Source: Rubinisphaera italica
Lineage (GTDB): Bacteria > Planctomycetota > Planctomycetia > Planctomycetales > Planctomycetaceae
DNA: 64,000 bases
Assembly: GCF_007859715.1 (NCBI RefSeq)
Contig: NZ_SJPG01000001.1
Coordinates: forward strand, 1,886,728-1,950,727
Reading direction: 5' to 3'
A program made the translations under genes and the position numbers. Shown here piece after piece: positions 35,856 to 44,373 of the stretch. Below the pieces are notes generated by a model. That model saw only the letters and a program-made list of their open reading frames with translations. It did no database searches and was not told the origin of the DNA. Position 1 is the stretch's first letter; every line of letters starts with the position of its first letter.

Positions 35856-37907
35856 ATGAGAAATATTTTGACTCTCTTCTCCTTTGCTGCAATTGTATTG
35901 TCGCTGTTTTCCACAGTTGTGGAAGCTCAATACGTTCCGCCAGGCGCAGCCGAACCAGCAAAGCAAAAGGGTAATCCCGGTTCACAACCCTATGTCCCCC
36001 CCGGCAGCGGTGGTTCACCTGGGGCTTATGTTCCCCCCGGTGGCGGTGGTTTACCTGTGGGGCCGGGTCAGGGGCCAGGAGCATTTGTACCTGGCGGCGG
36101 AAATCAACCTGGTTCGAACGATGTAACCGGTTTTAATTTATTGTCGGTGAAAAAGCAGAGCAACGGCAATATTGTTGGCGCCTTTTACCAAAATGCGCCA
36201 GGTCAGTGGAGAGAAACCAGTATGGCGTCAAGTGTGGCAACACGCGATTTTACTAAAGATTGGACACAGGTTGCAGACTCCAGCCAGATGGTTGTGCTGC
36301 ATAGTGGTCAACAATATTTGAAAATTGATTTGTCCAACAAACAGATCTCATTTTGCCAGCCGTTGGCCCCTTACGCCAGCATCGCGAAGTATTACGACCT
36401 GTCCGAGCCGTTAAGAACTCCACCCGGTTGGGGGCAGAATCAGCAATCTGGTCTCAACCCGGTCGGAAAATGGCTCAAAGGACCTCCCGGCATCAAAGAC
36501 TTCCCACCCGAAGTGGCTCTGCATATGGAGCTCAATTTTCTGGGATCGGAAACACTCGGCATTTCGCTGCAGAGCGGTGGAGTGGCTGAATACACAATTC
36601 CCGTCAAAGGGGGAACAGACTATTGGGGCAAGACGTTCACACTCAATGGTCGTACATTCAATATCCCCACGTACCGGCTGCAAATGCTCGACGCCGACAC
36701 AATTCTGGAGACATCTACCGGACATCTGTCGTACATGAGACGGAACGTCAGCCAGGTTCCACCAACGCCAATTCCGAATTTGGATTTTGGAGGAACCTGG
36801 GTGAAAGGCAGACCTGATGAGAAAAATCCGGTTGCTGGTTCAGGACCAACATTCACTTTTTCCCGCACGTCAACTGGGCTTGAGATGCGGGACCCGAGCG
36901 GATCGAAAGCGATCTACCGCGTCATCAACGGGCTTCCGCACGTATTTATGGGCCAGCAGGTTGTTGATGCCAGCGGCCAGTCGATGAAATATGGCGACGT
37001 GACCATGTGGCGAATCTTTCTGGTCAGCCCCGACACAATGATCCAGACGGCCAATGGAAATGTGTACTATCTCAAAAAAACCAGTGATGTCGTGAACATC
37101 AATAATACCCCCAACCCGGTCGTCAATCCACAGAATCCTGAAGTCACCAATCCGGTTGTCGGCCCGCCGCCACAAAACGGCACACGCAGTACGCTGACGA
37201 TAGTCAACAACTCCAGCAAGCCGGTTCAGTATTTCTGGCTCAGCCCGGAAAATCAGGCACATGTTCCGTACGGAGTCATTCAACCCAAAGGCCGGGTGTT
37301 ACAGCCCACGACGGTTGGTTCGGTCTGGATGGTCAAAGATTCTGCAAACCAGGCCCTGCTCCAATCAGCAACAGTCAGTCAGGCCAGCCAAACGGTAACG
37401 GTTACCGGTCAGGCACAGACGCCACCGTTCAACCCGAACAATCCAAGAGGTGGTGTGACTCTCACTGGATCAGACATGACGATCCAGGACCGCGATGTGA
37501 TGTTGGCAATCCACAATCAAGAACGGGCTGCCGTCGGCAAACAACCGGTCGTCTGGTCCAATGAGATTGCGAAATATGCTCAGGATTGGGCCGATCAACT
37601 GGCCGCCAGTCAAAATTTCCAGCACCGTACTCCAAGAATCTATGGAGAAAACATTGCCTGGGGCTGGACAGGTCGACGCGGTTACAACGCGACCGAAGCC
37701 ACCCGGTATTGGGCCGATGAAAAGCGATTTTACACATTTGGAGGTCCAATTAACGACTTTAACGGGCATTACACCCAAATGATCTGGGGGAATACCCGCC
37801 AGATTGGCTGCGGCAAAGCCGACTACATTGACGCCCAGGGTAACCTGAACACCATCTACGTCTGCAACTACGATCCTCCGGGAAATACTGTCGGGGAAAA
37901 CCCGTAA
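35856..37907 (+). CDS. Multidomain secreted CAP protein with lipocalin-like repeats and a VHL-beta-like domain
   Basis: 683 residues; GAGGAATAATTC before the ATG. Order: signal peptide (1-24); a Pro/Gly-rich linker with four (Y/F)VPPG-like repeats (26-80); the same small beta domain as the gene before it (88-165); two lipocalin-like units (~202-296 and ~310-408) that share GxWxKGxP openings and YL/YM-K/R endings; a domain at ~445-518 (LTIVNNSSKPVQYFWL ... PTTVGSVWMVKD) that resembles the VHL beta domain; and a PR-1-type CAP domain (543-676) with H590, GENIA (E598), GHYTQMIW (H638) and CNYDPPGN. Likely a surface or secreted binding protein with several ligands. Confidence 0.87.
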   Translation: MRNILTLFSFAAIVLSLFSTVVEAQYVPPGAAEPAKQKGNPGSQPYVPPGSGGSPGAYVPPGGGGLPVGPGQGPGAFVPGGGNQPGSNDVTGFNLLSVKKQSNGNIVGAFYQNAPGQWRETSMASSVATRDFTKDWTQVADSSQMVVLHSGQQYLKIDLSNKQISFCQPLAPYASIAKYYDLSEPLRTPPGWGQNQQSGLNPVGKWLKGPPGIKDFPPEVALHMELNFLGSETLGISLQSGGVAEYTIPVKGGTDYWGKTFTLNGRTFNIPTYRLQMLDADTILETSTGHLSYMRRNVSQVPPTPIPNLDFGGTWVKGRPDEKNPVAGSGPTFTFSRTSTGLEMRDPSGSKAIYRVINGLPHVFMGQQVVDASGQSMKYGDVTMWRIFLVSPDTMIQTANGNVYYLKKTSDVVNINNTPNPVVNPQNPEVTNPVVGPPPQNGTRSTLTIVNNSSKPVQYFWLSPENQAHVPYGVIQPKGRVLQPTTVGSVWMVKDSANQALLQSATVSQASQTVTVTGQAQTPPFNPNNPRGGVTLTGSDMTIQDRDVMLAIHNQERAAVGKQPVVWSNEIAKYAQDWADQLAASQNFQHRTPRIYGENIAWGWTGRRGYNATEATRYWADEKRFYTFGGPINDFNGHYTQMIWGNTRQIGCGKADYIDAQGNLNTIYVCNYDPPGNTVGENP

Positions 37908-37966
37908 TCGATTGCCGCAGCCCAGTTCAAAACACAATTTCGCTTTGTTTTTAGGAGAGTTCCGCT

Positions 37967-38956
37967 ATGAAACACTTACTGACTGTGGCCACGCTCGTCA
38001 CAATGTTCGGCCTTCAATCGGTTTGTGCGCAATCACCAACACCGGGTAACCGTCCATTAATCAATGGACAGCCGCCGGCGCCCGCATTCGTACCCAAACC
38101 AATTCTTGTCAATGGTCTGTACCGCATCAAAGTCAAACAGGGCAATGCCTTCATCAATTTCGACTGGTCCCGACCGGGTGGGGAACTGGCATCGACGATT
38201 CCTGCCTCCGACCCCGAAAATACGACGGGCTTTCTGTCAAAGGAAAACTCCGACAAGTCTTACACGTTTTACGAACGAAACAGCTTGCGACCGCTACATG
38301 TCGACGGACTCGGCGACCAGATCGCATCGATCCGTGCGGTCCAGGAAGGTCCCTACACGAAATACGTTCTGGTCCAGCAGGATGACGGTTCCTTCCGGAT
38401 CAAGCTCCAGCCGTCCGGCAAGTTCCTTCAGATCGATCCGGAAACGAAGCTCCTCGGCACCGTGAAATCGGCCAACGATGACAATGGCAAGTTTTTTTTC
38501 GTGCCCGATGGTCAGGGTATACAACCGATGAACGACATCCCTGAGATGACACCTGAGCTTGCCGAGAAACTCGCTTTGCTCAAGCTCATCAACGCCGAAC
38601 GAACCCGGATGAACATTCACAGTCTCAGCTGGAATGACAAACTGACAACAGCTGCCCAAAACTGGTCGAAATATATGGCCGATAATAACCACTTCAGTCA
38701 CGTCGCCCCCGACGGTACAACACCCGACAAACGAGCCGCACAGGCGGGATATACGGACCGGGCCGGCTGGGAGAATATTGCAGAAGGGACTGCAACACCG
38801 CAGCAGACATATCAAATGTGGATGAACTCGCCAGGCCACAAAGCGATCATGCTCAGCCCGGAACTCAACGAGGTCGGACTGGGGGTTGCTCCGAACGCTC
38901 AAGGATTCAAATACTGGACACTCCTCGGAGGCGCCGGCATGCCTCCTACGATTTAA
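37967..38956 (+). CDS. Secreted beta-trefoil plus CAP (YkwD-type) protein
   Basis: 329 residues; TAGGAGAG before the ATG. Signal peptide to VCAQSP. Residues ~48-175 form a fascin/ricin-like trefoil (GLYRIKVKQGNAFINFD, RPLHVDGLGDQIASI, RIKLQPSGKFLQIDPE). The CAP domain (~198-326) has LINAERTRMNIHSLSWND, NWSKYMADNNHFSH, GWENIAEG, SPGHKAIMLSPELNEVGLGV and YWTLLGG, with His, Glu and His in place. It follows the previous gene by 59 bp and probably shares its mRNA. Confidence 0.9.
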   Translation: MKHLLTVATLVTMFGLQSVCAQSPTPGNRPLINGQPPAPAFVPKPILVNGLYRIKVKQGNAFINFDWSRPGGELASTIPASDPENTTGFLSKENSDKSYTFYERNSLRPLHVDGLGDQIASIRAVQEGPYTKYVLVQQDDGSFRIKLQPSGKFLQIDPETKLLGTVKSANDDNGKFFFVPDGQGIQPMNDIPEMTPELAEKLALLKLINAERTRMNIHSLSWNDKLTTAAQNWSKYMADNNHFSHVAPDGTTPDKRAAQAGYTDRAGWENIAEGTATPQQTYQMWMNSPGHKAIMLSPELNEVGLGVAPNAQGFKYWTLLGGAGMPPTI

Positions 38957-39035
38957 CTACCCAAGCGACTTGTTGTTTCACAAATCGCCAAAAAATAGAC
39001 CGCCACGTTCCCACACAACTATCTGAAGAAAGAAA

Positions 39036-39968
39036 ATGATGAAAAACGAAAATGCGACAATCCGAATCAACAGCTGGCTGAAAAGACTATCTCGACATAG
39101 CAGTCAATCATTAATAATTGCTACTGTGGCTATGTTACTTGCCAGTTCGAGTACCGCACTTGCTCAAACTGAGCAACAACAGTTGCTCAATATGATTAAT
39201 CAGGAACGTGCCAAACAAAACATGCAACCACTTGCGATGAATGACAAACTAACCAAAGCAGCTCAGGACTGGTCGAAATATATGGCCGACAACGATTACT
39301 TCAACCATCTGAGCCCAGATGGAACAACGCCTCAACAAAGAGCACAACAGGCCGGTTACCCTGATTTTTCGGGTTGGGAAAACATCTACGCTGGAGGCGG
39401 AGATCTTGGAAAACCAGCTAATACGTTTGACGGCTGGATGAATTCTCCCGGCCACAAAGCCAATATGCTCAAAGCAGATCTTAACGAAGTTGGACTCGGA
39501 GTCGCCGTTAATTCGACTGGCGTTAAATACTGGACTTTACTGGCTGGCATCGGCAAAAACGTCAAAGCTCCTATGGCTAACAAGCCCATAGCTGCCCCGG
39601 CAAAAATGGACTGGGAAGACAAAAACACTCAATTCAGTGGTGGACCAATCATGGTGGTTGGAGTCCCTAATCTGGCGACTTTTGGAAAACCGGATCCTAC
39701 TCGGAAGGGTTTCCAATCGCTCATATACAATGGTGTGCTGCGGGCTGATCGCAAATACACGATTGAGACCAAAAGTACGGACTTCAATACCTACCTGGAA
39801 TTGAAAAATATCAACGGAAAAGAAGCCAGTGCAGCAAATGGTCGCCCTAACGCTGTGCTTGAATTTCAACCCAAAGCCAATGGCACTTACCAGCTCAAAG
39901 CCAGTTCGTTTCAAGCTGGTGCGACTGGTCAACTGGAAGTATGGATCACGAGCAACCCAGCGAATTAG
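39036..39968 (+). CDS. Secreted CAP (YkwD-type) protein with PPC domain
   Basis: 310 residues. The N-terminus is rather long before the signal core (to ALAQTE). The CAP domain (~47-172) is close to that of the preceding gene: NQERAKQNMQPLAMND, NHLSPDGTTPQQRAQQAGY (H91), GWENIYAGG (E115), SPGHKANML (H140). From ~180 on comes the PPC domain, nearly the same as in the gene at 17656, starting at a KAPMANKPIAAPAK linker. The gene is less G+C-rich than its two neighbours. It looks like a YkwD CAP gene whose 3' part was replaced by, or gave rise to, the block at 17523-18055. Confidence 0.9.
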   Translation: MMKNENATIRINSWLKRLSRHSSQSLIIATVAMLLASSSTALAQTEQQQLLNMINQERAKQNMQPLAMNDKLTKAAQDWSKYMADNDYFNHLSPDGTTPQQRAQQAGYPDFSGWENIYAGGGDLGKPANTFDGWMNSPGHKANMLKADLNEVGLGVAVNSTGVKYWTLLAGIGKNVKAPMANKPIAAPAKMDWEDKNTQFSGGPIMVVGVPNLATFGKPDPTRKGFQSLIYNGVLRADRKYTIETKSTDFNTYLELKNINGKEASAANGRPNAVLEFQPKANGTYQLKASSFQAGATGQLEVWITSNPAN

Positions 39969-40112
39969 TTTCACTGAGATCTCCCGGAATTCATCCCTCT
40001 TGATCATATTGTGATCAGGGGATGAGTTTCGGTTCTTTGGAGCGAAGTGATTGACATCGATCCTTTGATATCGATGAAAGAGTTGCTTTGAGTGGCAAAT
40101 GTGATTTTCCTA
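39565..40112 (+). repeat. Duplicated block shared with 17523-18055 (inverted)
   Basis: Covers the PPC-coding end of the CAP gene, its stop codon, the flank (CACTGAGATCTCCCGG ... GATGAGTTTCGG ... GATTGACATCGAT) and the beginning of IS110-type copy c4. The other locus has the same order, with the transposon leader decayed. Confidence 0.85.
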
Positions 40113-40457
40113 TGGCAGGAAAATCACACTCACACTCACTCTTTCTCACAGGAGGACCACCATGCTCTTTCTCGGTATCGATCAACATGCACGACAACTG
40201 TCCGTCTCCCTCAGAGTCGAGCAGGGCGATGTCCTGCTCGTTCGTCAGGCCTCCACAAGGCCAGCCATAATTCTACAATTCATCGACCAACTCACCCAGC
40301 GGTGTGCTGAGCTGATGAATCGTTCATTGCGGTGGTGGAAGTCTGCGGTTTCAATGACAGATTATTTCGCATGCCGCGAGATTATCGCTGTCACAAATTG
40401 ATTCTCATTCAGCCCGAAGAACGTAAACGCTGCAAAACGGATCGCCGTGATGCGGCC
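40062..40457 (+). mobile_element. IS110-type element fragment, copy c4
   Basis: Complete leader hairpin (TGTGATTTTCC ... GGAAAATCACA) and AGGAGG, with the ATG at 40162. The transposase frame runs MLFLGIDQHARQLSVSLRVEQGDVLL and then shifts; in a second frame it continues HKLILIQPEERKRCKTDRRDAA, the furthest any copy reaches. It is cut at 40457 by the left end of copy c5, so c5 inserted into, or recombined with, c4. Confidence 0.82.
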
Positions 40458-40731
40458 CCTTTGATATCGATGAAAGAGTTGCATTGAGTGGAAATTGTGA
40501 TTTTTCTATCGATGAATAATCACATTCACTCTTTCTCACAGGAGGACGACCATGTTCTTTCTCGGTATCGATCAATATGCACGACAACTGATCATCTCGG
40601 ACCGAATTTCAAGACCGGTTCCCTGAACGCTGCAGACGATTAAATTACCAGTCATGACCCAAATGTTAAACTCTCGGCGTGTCGAGAACTCGGACAGAAA
40701 ATATCAGACTGTTGTGACATACAGCAGGGCT
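40458..40731 (+). mobile_element. Composite deletion derivative, copy c5 (head joined to tail B)
   Basis: 274 bp. Leader, AGGAGG, MFFLGIDQYARQL, then a junction at CAACTGA to CTCGGACCGAA and the B tail, ending CAGCAGGGCT at 40731. Copy c7 has exactly the same internal junction, so the two descend from one already-deleted element. The right end is 13 bp from the stop codon of the convergent gene. Confidence 0.82.
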
Positions 40732-40744
40732 GAACAGGCTCTCA

Positions 40745-41521
40745 TTACTGACCTAGCGGATAATAACCTTCTACAAACACGGTGCCAGCATTGGGGAGTC
40801 CTGGAGTTAATTTCCATTTATTATACTGTAATCTATATCTAATGATCCCCTTTGAGCTGATGAGGTTAATGCGGACCGGAGACACTACAATTGCTCCAGT
40901 TCTTCGATCACTTGCATTGCTAAGATTCATCTTCAATTCCGTGAGATTTAATAGACCTTGTTTGTCATCGACTTTGGTATCGTGCGTCAATATCACACTC
41001 ACGGAGCCTTCTATACTCGGGTCAACATACAGGATCGATAATTTTCCCGTTTCTCTGCTGAACAGGAAAACTCCACCGGTCCCTGTTTCATTTCTTATAG
41101 GAGAAATTTTCATCAGAACGTTTTTTCCGATGGAGCTTGCATGGACAAAATTGTTCGTGAATTCCGGTATTCCAGAATTTCTACTTTTGATTTGATATCC
41201 CACAAGCTTTCCCGTGTCTGAATTTAGAAAATACAACATATTTTCTGTAAAGCCGAACAAGACATGATAACGATCCGTCGGTACATTGCGGAAATCCTGG
41301 CTTAGATCGATGAAATTGGAGCCTATTACTTCTCGGGCATCGCTTCGCGGCCCGAAACACATCAGTTGCTTGCTTTCCGAGTTGAAGAGTGAGACCCAAT
41401 CCTCATTACTTCTCAGTATCTCTGTTGTAATGGTTTCTGCATGAACAGAACCGGCTGATGCATGTGTCAAAAGAATCGCACAGACAAAATTTAAGAATAT
41501 GGAAAATCGATGCTTTTGCAT
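40745..41521 (-). CDS. Secreted hypothetical protein
   Basis: 258 residues with a signal peptide to SVHAET. The mature part is strand-rich, with repeated F/L-x-SETGKL-type turns (FLNSDTGKLVGYQI, LFSRETGKLSILYV). This suggests a small propeller or beta-sandwich distantly like the 596-residue secreted protein at 22425. No family or catalytic motif was recognised. It is the last secreted gene of the CAP region, convergent with the CAP-PPC gene and separated from it by two transposon copies. Confidence 0.65.
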   Translation of the reverse strand: MQKHRFSIFLNFVCAILLTHASAGSVHAETITTEILRSNEDWVSLFNSESKQLMCFGPRSDAREVIGSNFIDLSQDFRNVPTDRYHVLFGFTENMLYFLNSDTGKLVGYQIKSRNSGIPEFTNNFVHASSIGKNVLMKISPIRNETGTGGVFLFSRETGKLSILYVDPSIEGSVSVILTHDTKVDDKQGLLNLTELKMNLSNASDRRTGAIVVSPVRINLISSKGIIRYRLQYNKWKLTPGLPNAGTVFVEGYYPLGQ

Positions 41522-41740
41522 GGTTGGTCATCCTTCGTAATCTGTTGAACCTGGCTTTTATCTGCCCGAGCACCAGGACGTTAAAGCGGGTCACAAGAAT
41601 TTGCTAAGCCAACTCGCCAGTACTCCTGAGTGGCTTGCGGGCAACATGATCATACAACGACTATATCCAGAGTTCGATTCAAAATATACGAACGGGCAGA
41701 ATTGCATTTGCATTCGATAACGTTCATTAGCATACAAACC

Positions 41741-42086
41741 CCTTTGATATCGATGAAAGAGTTGCTTTGAGTGGAAATTTTGATTTTCCTATCACTGGGA
41801 AATCAAACTCACTCTTTCTCTTTCTTAAAGGAGGACCACCATGCTCTTTCTCGGTATCGATCAACATGCACGATAACTGACCGTCTCGCTGAGAGACCAG
41901 CAGGGCGAAGTCCAGCTCGCTCGACAGGTCTCCACTCGTCCAGGCAAGATTCTACAATTCTTCGACCAGCTCACACAACTCTGTGCTGAGTACAACGAAT
42001 CGTTCATTGCTGTCCTCGAAGTCTGCGGGTTCAACGACTGGCTGATTCGCATGCTGCGAGATTATCGCTGTCACAAATTGATTCTG
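41741..42086 (+). mobile_element. IS110-type element fragment, copy c6
   Basis: Full leader hairpin with an 8-base duplication (CTTTCTCTTTCTTA) and AGGAGG; ATG at 41841. The transposase frame has an in-frame TAA after GIDQHAR, then continues LTVSLRDQQGEVQLARQV ... GFNDWLIRMLRDYRCHKLIL and ends. The break is at the same codon as in copy c1, although the flanking sequence differs. Confidence 0.82.
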
Positions 42087-42164
42087 ACTACACTGTTATT
42101 CACGACAAACCCAAGCTGTCTGTTACAGCTCATGGAATATCAGAAAATAGACCAGATTGGTGAA

Positions 42165-43100
42165 TTATTTACCCTCTAATAATCCAAGCAAAGCGGATTC
42201 AATCATTTCCATTTTTGCCAGGCCACTTTTTAATGAGTCTGGAATCTTCTTCTCTCCCCAATAGGCTCCCGCCAGTTGAACACAGATTGCCCCCGTCGTG
42301 TCTGCGTCATCTCCCAGGTTGACGGCCTTCAGTACTGCCTGATCGAATGAATCCGCATCATAAAAAGCCCACAAAGCCGCCTCCAGGCTTTTGATGACCC
42401 AGCCAGACCCTTGAATCGCCGGTGGTTGTTTCTCACGAAAGCTGCCTGCTGAGATTTCTCGTACGAGTGGATGCAATGGACTGATCTGCTCAAGTTCCTT
42501 CAGTGGCTTCCAGTCAGAGGCCAGGACCGTATTTCGATCTTCTCCGTTGATTAAGCCTGCCAGAATAATCGCCAGATACCGGCAGGCGGATCGGCACTGT
42601 TCGCTAGCATGTGTTGGGAGGCTGGATTCCTCCGCCTTTTCAGATATTTCAACGAGTCGGTCAGAAAGAAGGCCGTGGTATCGAATGGGTACCGGTGCCA
42701 ATCTCATGATGGATCCGTTTCCACTGGCCCGTTCTGAATAATCTCCTGAATTGCGTGCATCCCGGCAAGTCACAAAATGATTTAAGCTACTTCGCGTCGT
42801 GATCCCAATGTCGAAGCAAGTGTCATTCACCGAGTACTTTCCCGACTTCCACCATTGAACATACCTCTCGGCTTGATCATTTAAGTCCCAGCCAACGGTA
42901 GAAATACTGTCAGCCAGGGCCATACTCGTATCATCGGTCTATTCCCCTGCGTTTAAGCCGTGCGGTCCACCATCTCGGTACTCCATATCCGGAAGAAAAG
43001 TACCGGCAGCTTTGAACTCGACAGCTGCTCCAAGTGCATCACCAACAGCCAGCCCGATCAGCGTACCTCGACATCGATCTTTTCTCATTTTTTGCTCCAT
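42165..43100 (-). pseudogene. ADP-ribosylglycohydrolase (DraG family) with one premature stop
   Basis: From the ATG at 43100 the frame is open for 312 codons except for a TAG at 42941-42939 (codon 54). Before it: CRGTLIGLAVGDALGAAVEFK and GGPHGLNAGE. Directly after it: TDDTSMALADSI, the first metal-binding motif. The stop replaces the conserved Trp of GEWTDDT, a single G-to-A change (TGG to TAG). The rest is intact, including SGNGSIMRLAPVPI and the second metal motif GDDADTTGAICVQLAGAYWG. Family members cleave ADP-ribose from Arg or other side chains. Reinitiation at 42923 would lack TDDT and be inactive. Confidence 0.85.
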
Positions 43101-43270
43101 GATTCACACATTATCCTACTTCGTTAACGAATTTGTATGTCATGAAATCTGGATTTGGAAATTCATACGTATTCAATTACTACTGACAATAATTTTAATT
43201 CTTCACACAATGCCCATCAAACAAGCCAGAAACCCAATATGGTAATCTACGAACGAAAAAATGTTATTGA

Positions 43271-43300
43271 TTGATGCAAATGAAATGAAACTGGTATAAA
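43271..43300 (+). promoter_or_regulatory. Candidate sigma-70-like promoter of the alpha/beta hydrolase gene
   Basis: TTGATG (43271-43276) and TATAAA (43295-43300) are separated by 18 bases, 86 bases before the start codon, in an A+T-rich stretch. Match to the housekeeping consensus is good at -10 and fair at -35. Confidence 0.4.
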
Positions 43301-43385
43301 AAGGACGGTGGGATTTCCGATCACGAATCCGGATTCTGCAGATCCATTCCAGCAGCCCAAAATAATAACAGGGATCGAGCACCTC

Positions 43386-44228
43386 ATGAAAACTTTATTG
43401 ATTCTAATGTTGTGGGCTTCAGTGGCTACCGCTACCGAATTCCAAGTCGATCGTGATATCAATTACGCTGGGACAGAGAATCGACAGCAAACTCTGGATC
43501 TCTACCGACCGTCAACCGGCCAGAAACATCCTGTGATGATCTGGATTCATGGCGGCGGGTGGCGGGCAGGGGATAAAGGGAGCGTTCAACACAAACCCCA
43601 AGCGTTTGTTGATCGGGGATTTGTGTTTGTGTCCGTCGGCTACCGCCTGATACCCGACGTGACATTGGATCAGATGACTGGTGATATTGCCTTGGCAATC
43701 CACTGGGTCCACGAACATGCCGAACAATACAAAATTGACACCACAAAAGTGTTTGTCGCCGGACACTCGGCAGGAGCCCATCTGGCGGCCTTGGTTTGTA
43801 CCGACTCGACCTACTTGAAAGCCGCGGGATTATCACTTGGCGACATAATTGGCTGTATCCCGGTCGATACCGCGGTTTATGATGCTCACAAGCAGATCAG
43901 TGATCAAAGTCCCGTGCGTTCTGCCCTGTATCGGGCGGCCTTTGGAAACGATGAGCAGAGTCAGAGAAGATTTTCTCCCATCACACATGTTGCACAGGGG
44001 CAGGGGATTCCCCCATTTCTGATTCTCCATGTCGCCTCGCGACCAGATTCGACTCAGCAATCCCAGGAATTTGCCAATTCGTTGAAGACTGCTGGAATCC
44101 ATGCTGAATTGCACGCCGCTCTGGGGAAAGACCACGGATCAATCAATCGAGATCTGGGTTTGCGTGATGATGTTCCAACGAATGTGATCTTTAATTTTCT
44201 CGACCGGCAACTAAAAGTCGAGGAATAG
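43386..44228 (+). CDS. Secreted alpha/beta hydrolase (esterase/lipase type)
   Basis: 280 residues from the ATG at 43386 (CAGGGATCGAGCACCTC upstream); the frame extends back to 43308 without conserved sequence. Signal peptide to ATATEF. The oxyanion-hole motif HGGGW (55-59), the nucleophile elbow GHSAG (S128) and a late His in KDHGSINRDLG form the expected triad; the acid is probably in ILHVASRPDS. It resembles the BD-FAE / hormone-sensitive-lipase-like carboxylesterases common in planctomycetes. Substrate unknown; release of acetyl or feruloyl groups from polysaccharides is a possibility. Confidence 0.88.
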   Translation: MKTLLILMLWASVATATEFQVDRDINYAGTENRQQTLDLYRPSTGQKHPVMIWIHGGGWRAGDKGSVQHKPQAFVDRGFVFVSVGYRLIPDVTLDQMTGDIALAIHWVHEHAEQYKIDTTKVFVAGHSAGAHLAALVCTDSTYLKAAGLSLGDIIGCIPVDTAVYDAHKQISDQSPVRSALYRAAFGNDEQSQRRFSPITHVAQGQGIPPFLILHVASRPDSTQQSQEFANSLKTAGIHAELHAALGKDHGSINRDLGLRDDVPTNVIFNFLDRQLKVEE

Positions 44229-44373
44229 CGAGTCTTAAGAGCAATACGTGTCACGACAGTTTGTTCTGATTGAACATGACAACCAAGCTGCTCAATTACG
44301 GAGAATCCGAAATCGTTTTGGAGAGATTTGGCACTGGAATCCGGACAAGCTTCACGCCCAGCGTGTCAGATTG

